DNA of 39,746 nucleotides from an uncultured Clostridium sp. (GTDB lineage: Bacteria; Bacillota; Clostridia; Clostridiales; Clostridiaceae): contig URGW01000038.1 in assembly GCA_900547475.1 (NCBI GenBank), positions 1 through 39,746 of the forward strand, written 5' to 3'. Every line of letters begins with the position of its first letter. Position 1 is the stretch's first letter. Position numbers and translations under genes: made by a program. Below, piece by piece: positions 24,070-31,905 of this stretch. The notes below the pieces were generated by a model. That model did not search any database. It was not told where the DNA came from and worked only from the letters and a program-made list of their open reading frames with translations.

Positions 24070-25959
24070 TTAGTCCTCCTGCTTATTTTTCTTATATTGA
24101 TGTTCTAAATATATTAATAAAACTGATATATCAGCTGGAGATACTCCAGATATTCTTGATGCCTGACCTATACTTACTGGTCTTATCGAACTTAATTTTT
24201 GAATTGCTTCTACTCTTAAGCCCTTTACATCACTATAATCTATATTTTCAGGCAATAACTTTTTCTCAAATTTTTTAAACTGCTTAACTTGATCCAATTG
24301 ACTAGCTATATAACCTTCATATTTAGCTATAATATTAACTTGTTCGCCAATATCATCTGTATATTCTGGTCTTTCTAAATCTAATGGTGCTAACATGAAA
24401 TAATCTAATTCCGGTCTTTTAATTAATTCATACATACTTATTGGTTTCTTAAGTTCTGTAGAGTTAAGTGATACTAAGAATTCATTATTTTCCCTCTTAT
24501 TAGTTATCTGTAAATTCTTTAGTCTTTCAACTTCATTTTCTATATTAGATTTTCTATTTAAAAATCTATTGTATCTCTCATCACTTACTAGACCAACTTT
24601 TCTTCCTATTTCAGTTAATCTAAAATCAGCATTATCTTGTCTTAATAATAGTCTATATTCTGCTCTAGATGTCATCATTCTATAAGGCTCATTAGTACCC
24701 TTAGTTACTAAATCATCAATTAAAACACCTGCATATGCATCTGAACGTGTTAATATCATTGGTTCTTCACCTTTAATCTTTAATGCAGCATTTATACCTG
24801 CAACAATTCCCTGTGCAGCAGCTTCTTCATATCCAGAACTACCATTTAACTGTCCTGCTCCATATAAACCTTCTATTGTTTTAAATTCTAATGTTGGTTT
24901 TAATTGAGTTGGGTCTATTGAATCATATTCTATAGCATAAGCAGTTCTTAATAGCTCTACATTTTCTAATCCCTCTAATGTTCTATACATCTTTACTTGA
25001 ACATCTTCTGGTAATGATGATGACATTCCACCAACATACATTTCTAGTGTATCTTCACCTTCTGGTTCTATAAATATTTGATGTCTATTTTTATCTGGGA
25101 ACTTCATTACTTTATCTTCTATAGATGGACAATATCTTGGCCCAACACCTTCGATACTACCATTATACATAGGAGATCTATCTATATTTTCCTTTATAAT
25201 ATTGTGAGTTTCTTCATTAGTATAAGTTAACCAACAAGAAACTTGTTCTCTATCTATATTGTCATGCATAAATGAAAATGGAACTATTTTTTTATCTCCA
25301 GGTTGTTCAATCATTTTTGAAAAATCTACAGATCTTCTATTAATTCTTGCTGGAGTTCCAGTCTTAAATCTTCTCATTTCTATTCCAAGATCCATTAAAT
25401 GTTGTGTTAACTCATTAGCTGCTGCTAATCCATTTGGTCCACTATTATAAGTTACATCTCCAATTATTATTCTTGCTCTTAAATATGTACCTGTTGTTAA
25501 CACTATAGCTTTACATTTATAGAAAGCACCATTCTTAGTTAAAGCTCCAACTACCTTTCCATCTTCAACTTCAATATCAATAACTTCTAATTGTCTAACT
25601 TCTAAATTTTCTTGATTTTCTAGAACACTTTTCATTCTATTTTGATATTTTTTTCTATCAGCTTGTGCTCTTAAAGAATGTACTGCTGGTCCTTTAGATG
25701 TATTTAACATTCTTGATTGAATAAATGTATGGTCAATATTTATCCCCATTTCTCCACCTAATGCATCAACTTCTCTTACTAAATGACCTTTTGCTGTACC
25801 TCCTATATTAGGATTACAAGGCATTAAACCAATTGCATCAAGATTTAATGTACATACTAATGTCTTTAATCCCATTCTAGCTGAAGCAAGCCCTGCTTCA
25901 CATCCAGCATGACCTGCACCAACTACAATTACGTCGTATTCTCCTGCATTATATCTCAT
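24070..25959 (-). CDS. mnmG: tRNA uridine-5-carboxymethylaminomethyl modification enzyme MnmG (GidA), 629 aa
   Basis: With MnmE this FAD enzyme modifies U34 of tRNAs. It starts with YDVIVVGAGHAGCEAGLASARMG (about 8-30), the FAD-binding loop. CNPNIGGTAKGHLVREVDALGGEMG, GTPARINRRSVDF and EFKTIEGLYGAGQLNGSSGYEEAAAQG follow in family order. The C-terminal helical domain binds MnmE and tRNA. Full length (about 625-635). The gene lies 9 bases after mnmE and 2 before rsmG. Confidence 0.98.
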   Translation of the reverse strand: MRYNAGEYDVIVVGAGHAGCEAGLASARMGLKTLVCTLNLDAIGLMPCNPNIGGTAKGHLVREVDALGGEMGINIDHTFIQSRMLNTSKGPAVHSLRAQADRKKYQNRMKSVLENQENLEVRQLEVIDIEVEDGKVVGALTKNGAFYKCKAIVLTTGTYLRARIIIGDVTYNSGPNGLAAANELTQHLMDLGIEMRRFKTGTPARINRRSVDFSKMIEQPGDKKIVPFSFMHDNIDREQVSCWLTYTNEETHNIIKENIDRSPMYNGSIEGVGPRYCPSIEDKVMKFPDKNRHQIFIEPEGEDTLEMYVGGMSSSLPEDVQVKMYRTLEGLENVELLRTAYAIEYDSIDPTQLKPTLEFKTIEGLYGAGQLNGSSGYEEAAAQGIVAGINAALKIKGEEPMILTRSDAYAGVLIDDLVTKGTNEPYRMMTSRAEYRLLLRQDNADFRLTEIGRKVGLVSDERYNRFLNRKSNIENEVERLKNLQITNKRENNEFLVSLNSTELKKPISMYELIKRPELDYFMLAPLDLERPEYTDDIGEQVNIIAKYEGYIASQLDQVKQFKKFEKKLLPENIDYSDVKGLRVEAIQKLSSIRPVSIGQASRISGVSPADISVLLIYLEHQYKKNKQED

Positions 25960-25968
25960 TTTCTACTC

Positions 25969-27348
25969 CTACTTTCCTACACAGAAATCTCCAAATATTT
26001 TATTTACTAAATCCTCTTCTAATTCATCTCCTGTAATTTCATTTAAAGCTCTTAAAGATGAAGTTACAAAAATAGATATTAAATCTAAATATTCATTCAT
26101 TCTTACTCTATTTAATGCATTTTCTGCATTTTCTAACGCTCTAAATAATGCTTGCTTATGTCTTGAATTAGATATTATCAGACTTTCTGTATCAATTTTT
26201 CCACTAAAGAATAACTCCTTTATTGTTTCTTTTAAATCACCTAATCCAAGTTCTTCTTTAGCTGACACCTTAATTATATTCTCAAAACTATTTATCATAT
26301 TTTCATCAATTTTAGACTCTAAATCTATTTTATTTAATATAACAATACATTTTTTATCCCCAACTGATTCTATAATCTCTCTATCTTCATCATCTAGCTC
26401 TCTTGATGAATCAAGAACTAATAAAACTAAATCAGCTTCTTGAATTTTTTCTCTAGATCTTTCTACTCCAATTCTTTCAACAACATCCTCAGTTTCTCTA
26501 ATACCTGCTGTATCAATTATTTTAACTGGAATACCATCTAAGTTTATGTACTCTTCAATTATATCTCTTGTTGTTCCTGCAATATCAGTTACTATTGCCC
26601 TCTTTTCTCTTAATAAAGCATTTAATAAAGATGATTTTCCTACATTTGGCTTCCCAACTATAGCAAGACTTAAACCTTCTCTAATAAGTTTTCCTTCATC
26701 GGCATTTTTTAAAAGAACTTGCATTTCACTTATAGCCTTTTCTAAACTTTCTCCAACCTTTAAAGGAATACTTGGATCTACCTCTTCATCATCTTCTGTA
26801 AAATCTACAGCAAACTCTACTAATGCTAATACATTTAACATATATTCTCTTAATCTATTAATTTCTCTAGATAAATATCCTGTACTTTGCATTAAAGCAG
26901 ATTTCATTGCTAAATCTGTTTTAGCTGTTATTATATCCATAACAGCCTCAGCTTGTGATAAGTCTATTCTACCATTTAAAAACGCTCTTTTAGTGAATTC
27001 CCCTGGCTCTGCAAGCCTAGCACCAGCTTTAATTACGGCCTCTAGAACTTTATTTGTAGATACTACACCACCATGACAGTTTATTTCTATTGTATCTTCT
27101 GCTGTAAAACTTCTTGGTCCTTTCATAAAACTAATTATTACTTCATCAATTAATTCATTAGTTTCTATATCATATATATGACCATATTTCATTGTGTATG
27201 GTTTCATATTTTTGATATCATCATTACTTTTAGGTCTAAATACTTTTGATGCTATATCTAACGCTTTATCTCCGGATATTCTTATAATTGCGATTCCACC
27301 TTCACCTAAAGCTGTAGCTATCGCACATATTGTATCAAATTCTTTCAT
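25969..27348 (-). CDS. mnmE: tRNA modification GTPase MnmE (TrmE), 459 aa
   Basis: The GTPase partner of MnmG. The N-terminal formyl-THF-binding domain is marked by DTICAIATALGEGGIAIIRISG. The G domain has AIVGKPNVGKSSLLN (about 229-243), DIAGTTRD and DTAGIRE, and the NKID base motif. The C-terminus ends FCVGK, the catalytic cysteine tail. The open frame begins 24 bases upstream, but TGGAGGAT sits 6 bases before the ATG at 27348. The promoter at 27492-27520 gives it a long leader. Confidence 0.98.
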   Translation of the reverse strand: MKEFDTICAIATALGEGGIAIIRISGDKALDIASKVFRPKSNDDIKNMKPYTMKYGHIYDIETNELIDEVIISFMKGPRSFTAEDTIEINCHGGVVSTNKVLEAVIKAGARLAEPGEFTKRAFLNGRIDLSQAEAVMDIITAKTDLAMKSALMQSTGYLSREINRLREYMLNVLALVEFAVDFTEDDEEVDPSIPLKVGESLEKAISEMQVLLKNADEGKLIREGLSLAIVGKPNVGKSSLLNALLREKRAIVTDIAGTTRDIIEEYINLDGIPVKIIDTAGIRETEDVVERIGVERSREKIQEADLVLLVLDSSRELDDEDREIIESVGDKKCIVILNKIDLESKIDENMINSFENIIKVSAKEELGLGDLKETIKELFFSGKIDTESLIISNSRHKQALFRALENAENALNRVRMNEYLDLISIFVTSSLRALNEITGDELEEDLVNKIFGDFCVGK

Positions 27349-27363
27349 TTTATCCTCCAGTTT

Positions 27364-27406
27364 TAGTGACAAGTGGATAAACTTCTACATTATAAAGTTG
27401 TCACTA
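27364..27406. repeat. Inverted repeat in the mnmE leader
   Basis: TAGTGACAA (27364-27372) and TTGTCACTA (27398-27406) are exact 9-bp arms around 25 bases, which include a DnaA-box-like AGTGGATAA and a second small AACTT/AAGTT pair. The left end shares 15 identical bases with 9025-9039. It sits just upstream of the ribosome site of mnmE. Confidence 0.65.
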
Positions 27407-27491
27407 TTATTAATACTTTTGCTAATAAGTATATTTAAATTTTATCCTTATTTTCTTTTTTTAATTATTATGCCCTATTTTCGCTATTATT

Positions 27492-27520
27492 CATTTTACA
27501 AAACAATTTTATATAAGTCA
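27492..27520 (-). promoter_or_regulatory. Promoter of mnmE-mnmG-rsmG
   Basis: On the minus strand TTGACT (27515-27520), 17 bases and TAAAAT (27492-27497) put the transcript start near 27485, about 137 bases before the mnmE start. Confidence 0.65.
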
Positions 27521-27530
27521 AAATTCTAAA

Positions 27531-27574
27531 AAAATAATAAGAGAAGGCCTAATTTAGGCTTTCTCTTATTATTT
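27531..27574. terminator. Terminator of the rpmH-jag transcript
   Basis: AATAATAAGAGAA...GCCTA and TAGGC...TTCTCTTATTATT form a long bulged stem around an ATT loop. It overlaps the jag stop codon. It isolates the mnmE promoter from upstream genes. Confidence 0.75.
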
Positions 27575-28192
27575 TTTTAAACTTATAATTATTCTTCTAA
27601 AAGGCTCTTCACCTTCACTATATGTGTTAATATCAGTATATTCTTGTAGTGCTGAATGAATAATTCTTCTCTCATAAGGATTCATAGGTTCTAACTTATA
27701 TGGTCTTCCAGATTTTTTAACCTTATAAGCGGTCTTTTGAGCTAACTTTATTAAAGTTTCCTCTCTTTTATGCCTATAGTTTTCTGCATCTAAAACAACT
27801 TTCTTATATGGATTTTCATGATTTTTATTAATTACTAATGAAACTAAGTATTGAAGTGAATCTAAAGTTTCACCTCTATATCCTATTACTAATCCCATAT
27901 TAGGACCTTTCAAATTAATCTTAATAATACCATTTTCCTCTTTAATATCGATGTCTGATTTTATATTCATAGAACTTAAAACATTAATTAAGAATGTTTT
28001 TGCATCATCTAAGACATCTAATTTTTTAGTAACCTTAACTTTAGCAGGTTTTGTACCAATTAAGTTAAATAACCCCTTACTACCCTCATCAATTACTTCA
28101 ACATCAACTTTATCCTTTGTTAACTTTAACTCATCTAATGCATGTTTTAAAGCTTCTTCTACTGTTTTACCAGTCATTTCAATTGTTTTCAT
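27569..28192 (-). CDS. jag: RNA-binding protein Jag/KhpB, 207 aa
   Basis: It has three domains in order: an N-terminal Jag-N domain (MKTIEMTGKTVEEALKHALDEL), a KH domain with GLVIGYRGETLDSLQYLVSLVINK (the GxxG loop at about 109-112) and a C-terminal R3H domain around LEPMNPYERRIIHSALQ. The KH/R3H pair binds RNA in the cytoplasm. Length is normal for clostridia. It lies 30 bases after yidC, the usual Firmicute pair. Confidence 0.95.
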   Translation of the reverse strand: MKTIEMTGKTVEEALKHALDELKLTKDKVDVEVIDEGSKGLFNLIGTKPAKVKVTKKLDVLDDAKTFLINVLSSMNIKSDIDIKEENGIIKINLKGPNMGLVIGYRGETLDSLQYLVSLVINKNHENPYKKVVLDAENYRHKREETLIKLAQKTAYKVKKSGRPYKLEPMNPYERRIIHSALQEYTDINTYSEGEEPFRRIIISLKK

Positions 28193-28222
28193 ACCCTATT
28201 CACCACCTAGAAAATATGATAA

Positions 28223-28984
28223 TTATCTCTTTTTAGTTTTTGGTGTAGATTTTTTAGCTTTTTCAATTTTAGATTGTGCTGCTTTTTCTTCTTCAATTTT
28301 TTTCTTTTTCATTGCTGGTAAATAATTTAAGAAATACGTTTGTATTAATTGAATTATTCCACCAGTTATCCAATAAATTACTAATATTGGTTGGAATTGA
28401 AGTGACATAAATCCCATCATCCCTGACATAACTATGTTCATAGTACTCATATTCATTCCGCCTTCTTGTTGAGGCATTGATTTACTCAATAATAATGATG
28501 GTATATAAGTACTTAATGCAGATAATATTGCTAATATTATAGAAATAAATCCTCCTGGAATATCAAAAATATCTGGAATAAATAAGAATGATGTATCAGC
28601 TCCTGGTGTAGCTGTTATATTTCTAAACACTCCATATAAAGCAAATAATATTGGTAAAGGTAATAATGCCGGTAAACAACCACCAAACATACTAACATTA
28701 TTTTCTTTCATTAATTTAGAAGTTTCTAATTGTAACTTCTGTGGATCATTTGCATACTTTGCTTGAAGTTTCTTCATCTCTGGTTGAATTTCTTGCATTT
28801 TTGCATTTGATTTTGTTGATTTAATATTAAGAGGTAATATTAATAATCTAATTATTGCTGTAAATAATATGATTGCTAATACATATGAAACCCCTTCTGA
28901 GTTTTCTGGTACTCCTAATGCTATAATTAACTTATGTAAAGCCTCGAACATCTTCGTCATTACATCTACTATCGCATTCCACAT
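28223..28984 (-). CDS. yidC: Membrane protein insertase YidC/Oxa1 family, 253 aa
   Basis: This insertase has the five-span pattern. The spans lie at about residues 28-50, 105-125 (LLPLPILFALYGVF), 150-168 (ISIILAILSALSTYIPSLLL), 185-202 and 203-220. A basic C-terminal tail (KKKKIEEEKAAQSKIEKAKK) may bind ribosomes. No lipobox follows the start, unlike Bacillus SpoIIIJ. In Bacillus a close homologue, SpoIIIJ, is needed for sporulation. The ATG follows AAGGAGG. It is flanked by yidD (12 bases) and jag. Confidence 0.94.
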   Translation of the reverse strand: MWNAIVDVMTKMFEALHKLIIALGVPENSEGVSYVLAIILFTAIIRLLILPLNIKSTKSNAKMQEIQPEMKKLQAKYANDPQKLQLETSKLMKENNVSMFGGCLPALLPLPILFALYGVFRNITATPGADTSFLFIPDIFDIPGGFISIILAILSALSTYIPSLLLSKSMPQQEGGMNMSTMNIVMSGMMGFMSLQFQPILVIYWITGGIIQLIQTYFLNYLPAMKKKKIEEEKAAQSKIEKAKKSTPKTKKR

Positions 28985-28996
28985 TCTATAGCCTCC

Positions 28997-29209
28997 TTAT
29001 TTTACCGGATCATATCCCCCGTTTTTGTTAAAAGGATTACACCTAAAAATCCTCTTTATAGATAAAAATCCTCCCTTTAAAGCCCCATATTTAGTGATGG
29101 CTTCAACTGCATACTGAGAACATGTAGGTACAAATATACATCTTCTTGGACGCATAGGAGAATAATATTTTTGATATAACTTTATAATTGTTAAAAGCAA
29201 TTTTTTCAT
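28997..29209 (-). CDS. yidD: Membrane protein insertion efficiency factor YidD, 70 aa
   Basis: This small amphipathic protein has the family signature RRCIFVPTCSQYAVEAI (Cys24 and Cys30) followed by GALKGGFLSIKRIFRCNPF. It is thought to help YidC. Its start overlaps the rnpA stop by four bases (ATGA), so the genes are coupled. Confidence 0.95.
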   Translation of the reverse strand: MKKLLLTIIKLYQKYYSPMRPRRCIFVPTCSQYAVEAITKYGALKGGFLSIKRIFRCNPFNKNGGYDPVK

Positions 29210-29559
29210 TGCAAATATATTCCTGCCTTTTTAAATAAGTTTATCATAGCAGCTTCTACATCGCTATATTTTTTTTCATTTATAGCGCTTCTAGCTACAA
29301 AAACAAAATCATATCCTGATTTAATATCTTTTATATTTAATCTATAGCTTTCATATATAAGTCTCTTACTTCTACTTCTAACTACGCTATTTCCAACTTT
29401 CTTACTTACTGAAATACCTACCTTATTATATGGTAGATTTTCATCATTTATATTTTTTTTATTATTGAAAACATATAAAACTAATAATTTATTAGCATAA
29501 GACTTTCCTCTTCTGTAGACAAGTCTGAATTCAGTATTTTTTCTTAATTTATATATCAT
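29206..29559 (-). CDS. rnpA: Ribonuclease P protein component, 117 aa
   Basis: RnpA supports the RNase P RNA in tRNA 5' maturation. It begins MIYKLRKNTEFRLVYRRGKSYANK, and the RNR-type motif is KVGNSVVRSRSKRLIYESYR (about 58-77). Length is normal (about 115-125). The frame runs to 29613 but has no family match upstream of 29559. The AAGGAG nearest the start is 15 bases away, which is long, and no other start codon is closer. An intrinsic terminator lies between rpmH and this gene. Confidence 0.92.
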   Translation of the reverse strand: MIYKLRKNTEFRLVYRRGKSYANKLLVLYVFNNKKNINDENLPYNKVGISVSKKVGNSVVRSRSKRLIYESYRLNIKDIKSGYDFVFVARSAINEKKYSDVEAAMINLFKKAGIYLQ

Positions 29560-29599
29560 AAGTTTTAATAAATTCTCCTTAAAATTCCTGCACTTGCAG

Positions 29600-29622
29600 A
29601 AAAAAGGCCACAAAGTGCGGCC
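29600..29622 (-). terminator. Intrinsic terminator between rpmH and rnpA
   Basis: On the minus strand GGCCGCAC, a TTT loop and GTGGCC form a 7-bp GC-rich stem with one bulged G, followed by TTTTTT. The stem starts right after the rpmH stop (29624). It should end part of the rpmH transcripts and lower rnpA expression. Confidence 0.75.
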
Positions 29623-29623
29623 C

Positions 29624-29758
29624 TTATGCTGTTAATTTTTTTCTACCTTTTTGTCTTCTTCTCTTAAGAACAGTTCTTCCTGAAGCAGTGCTCATTCTTT
29701 TTCTGAAACCATGTTCTTTTTTTCTTTGTCTCTTTTTTGGTTGGTATGTCATGAACAT
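29624..29758 (-). CDS. rpmH: Ribosomal protein L34, 44 aa
   Basis: This gene was found by translating the minus strand between the rnpA leader and the origin. The product begins MFMTYQPKKRQRKKEHGFRK and ends in the basic RRRQKGRKKLTA of L34, with all its 44 residues. AAGGGGGTG lies about 8 bases before the ATG at 29758. It is the first gene of rpmH-rnpA-yidD-yidC-jag behind a consensus promoter. Next to dnaA it is the classical marker of the origin. Confidence 0.97.
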   Translation of the reverse strand: MFMTYQPKKRQRKKEHGFRKRMSTASGRTVLKRRRQKGRKKLTA

Positions 29759-29830
29759 TCGAAATACACCCCCTTTGAGTGATTTATTTTATAGTAAAAA
29801 CTATACTTCTCAAATTAAAGTTACCTTATT

Positions 29831-29859
29831 ATTATATATATTTACCTTTTTACTGTCAA
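29831..29859 (-). promoter_or_regulatory. Promoter of the rpmH operon
   Basis: On the minus strand a perfect TTGACA (29854-29859), 17 bases and a perfect TATAAT (29831-29836) precede rpmH by about 70 bases. A second weaker promoter may lie closer to rpmH (TTGAGA/TAAAAT near 29770-29815). Confidence 0.9.
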
Positions 29860-29881
29860 TATTAATTAAATTCCGAAAAAC

Positions 29882-30136
29882 TGTTGATAAAGTTATACAC
29901 AGTTTAAAATTTGTGGATAACTTATTGATAACCCATATTGATTTATGATATTATTAAGTATAAGTGTGAATAAATATGTGAATAACTTAACTTATCCACA
30001 GTTGTGGATTAATCTGTGTATAACTTGTTCGATTTTTCTTAATAATTATTTAGTTTTTTATATATTTTTGTCATAAATAGGGCGTTTATTAGCTGTTAAT
30101 AATATTTATATATATAATATCAAAAACTGTGGATAA
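29882..30136. other. oriC part 1, DnaA-box cluster in the rpmH-dnaA gap
   Basis: Matches to the DnaA box TTATNCACA on either strand occur at 29893-29901 (TTATACACA, plus), 29912-29920 (TGTGGATAA), 29965-29973 and 29977-29985 (TGTGAATAA), 29992-30000 (TTATCCACA, plus), 30015-30023 (TGTGTATAA) and 30128-30136 (TGTGGATAA). One-mismatch boxes lie at 29882-29890 and 30003-30011. The region is AT-rich and has no gene between 29760 and 30281. The dense group 29965-30023 holds five boxes in about 60 bases. Confidence 0.93.
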
Positions 30137-30229
30137 CTATATTATAATTATATTATCTACATAAACTGTTAATATGTTATTAATTTTTTCAACCTTATTA
30201 ACATACTCATTTTTCTGTTAATAATTCTG

Positions 30230-30258
30230 TTGATATATTGTTTATAATTTTTTAAAAT
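30230..30258 (+). promoter_or_regulatory. Probable promoter of dnaA
   Basis: TTGATA (30230-30235), 17 bases and TAAAAT (30253-30258) precede the TTGGAGGA ribosome site and the ATG at 30282. The predicted leader is only about 17 bases. DnaA boxes upstream could allow autoregulation. Confidence 0.5.
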
Positions 30259-30281
30259 TTCTTTTTTTGGAGGATACTTAA

Positions 30282-31634
30282 ATGGAGACTGAGCTTAAAG
30301 AATTATGGGAAAAAACCCTAAATATAATAAAAGGCGAGTTAACTGAGGTTAGTTTTAACACTTGGATTAAAAGTTGCGAGCCACTATGCATATCAGCCAA
30401 CACAATAAAAATCAGTGTCCCTAATTCCTTCACTCAAGATATATTGGAAAAAAGATATAAGGATTTAGTTATAAATTCAATAGAAGCTGCTTGCTCTAAA
30501 ACTTATAATTTAGAGTTTTTAATCGCTTCTGAAATACAAGAAGCTGAAGAAAAAGAAAAAAAAGAAACTACTAAGGATAATATAGCTGTTACAGTTAATG
30601 ATGAAATGTCTAGTACATTAAATCCTAAGTATACTTTTGATTCTTTTGTAATAGGTAATAGTAATAGATTTGCTCATGCTGCATCTCTTGCTGTTGCCGA
30701 ATCTCCAGCTAAAGCTTATAATCCTCTTTTTATCTATGGAGGCGTAGGATTGGGTAAAACACACTTAATGCATGCTATTGGACATTATATACTTCAAAAT
30801 AATCCAAATGCTAAAGTTGTGTATGTTTCATCAGAAAAATTCACAAACGAATTAATAAATGCTATTAAAGATGATAAGAATGAAGAGTTCAGAACTAAAT
30901 ATAGAAGCGTAGACATTCTATTAATAGATGATATTCAATTTATTGCAGGAAAAGAACGAACTCAAGAAGAATTCTTCCATACTTTTAATACTCTACATGA
31001 AGCCAATAAACAAATAATTCTATCATCAGATAGACCACCTAAAGAAATTCCAACTTTAGAAGATAGATTACGTTCAAGATTTGAATGGGGGCTTATTGCT
31101 GATATTCAGGCTCCTGATTTTGAAACAAGAATGGCCATTTTAAAGAAGAAGGCAGATGTAGAAAATCTAAATGTACCTAATGAAGTAATGGTTTATATAG
31201 CAACAAAAATTAAATCTAATATTAGAGAGCTTGAAGGAGCATTAATCAGAATAGTTGCTTATTCATCATTAACAAACAGGGAAATAACTGTAGATTTAGC
31301 TACAGAAGCTTTAAAAGACATAATTTCAAATAAACAAAATAAAAGCATCACTATTGATCTAATTCAAGACGTAGTCGCTGCTTATTTTAATTTAAGAGTT
31401 GAAGACCTAAAATCACAGAGAAGAACTAGAAATGTAGCATATCCTAGACAGATAGCTATGTATTTAAGCAGAAAGCTTACAGACATGTCACTCCCTAAAA
31501 TTGGTGAGGAATTTGGAGGGCGTGATCATACAACTGTTATACATGCTTATGAAAAAATATCAGAAACTCTAAATAATGACGAAAGCTTAGAACATACCAT
31601 AAACGATATAACAAAAAAGCTAACACAAAAATAA
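30282..31634 (+). CDS. dnaA: Chromosomal replication initiator DnaA, 450 aa
   Basis: It has all four domains: domain I (about 1-85), a charged linker (86-112), the AAA+ motor with Walker A GGVGLGKT (153-160) and Walker B LLIDDIQ (213-219), and domain IV with the box-recognition helix GGRDHTTVIHAYEKI. Length is normal (about 445-460). The ATG follows TTGGAGGA by 7 bases. It is flanked by two DnaA-box clusters and reads toward dnaN. Confidence 0.98.
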   Translation: METELKELWEKTLNIIKGELTEVSFNTWIKSCEPLCISANTIKISVPNSFTQDILEKRYKDLVINSIEAACSKTYNLEFLIASEIQEAEEKEKKETTKDNIAVTVNDEMSSTLNPKYTFDSFVIGNSNRFAHAASLAVAESPAKAYNPLFIYGGVGLGKTHLMHAIGHYILQNNPNAKVVYVSSEKFTNELINAIKDDKNEEFRTKYRSVDILLIDDIQFIAGKERTQEEFFHTFNTLHEANKQIILSSDRPPKEIPTLEDRLRSRFEWGLIADIQAPDFETRMAILKKKADVENLNVPNEVMVYIATKIKSNIRELEGALIRIVAYSSLTNREITVDLATEALKDIISNKQNKSITIDLIQDVVAAYFNLRVEDLKSQRRTRNVAYPRQIAMYLSRKLTDMSLPKIGEEFGGRDHTTVIHAYEKISETLNNDESLEHTINDITKKLTQK

Positions 31635-31667
31635 TCAACAATTGTACATAATAACTAGTGAATACTT

Positions 31668-31889
31668 TGTGGATAAGTCATTTTTTAGTTTTTCAGTGTG
31701 GATACTGTGGATAAGACTATCAATTTGTTACCGACTTATCCACAGTATTTTTTACATGCATTTTATTGAAATATAAGGGCTGAAAGTACTTATCCACAAA
31801 TCCACAGCCCTTACTACTACTATTATTATATTTATTTATTATATTTATCTTATTATATTGCATAGTTCAATGTTAATAACTGTGTATAA
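31668..31889. other. oriC part 2, DnaA-box cluster in the dnaA-dnaN gap
   Basis: Exact boxes lie at 31668-31676 and 31706-31714 (TGTGGATAA, minus), 31736-31744 and 31790-31798 (TTATCCACA, plus) and 31881-31889 (TGTGTATAA). Near matches are at 31697-31705 and 31798-31806, the latter (AAATCCACA) overlapping the end of the preceding box. The gap 31635-31905 holds no gene. Box orientation changes from minus to plus toward the trio element, as in Bacillus-type origins. Confidence 0.93.
31807..31860 (+). other. DnaA-trio-like element and predicted unwinding region
   Basis: After the two plus-strand DnaA boxes comes a short GC block (GCCC, 31807-31810), then TTA CTA CTA CTA TTA TTA (31811-31828). 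Its complementary strand reads 3'-GAT and 3'-AAT repeats, the DnaA-trio pattern of Bacillus. A nearly pure A/T stretch follows to about 31860, the likely duplex-unwinding element. The match is by eye. Confidence 0.8.
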
Positions 31890-31905
31890 CTTAGGAGGTA
31901 AAAGT

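Noticed and set aside
26546..27076. Open frame of 176 codons on the plus strand.
   Set aside because: It lies inside mnmE in antisense and has no ribosome site.
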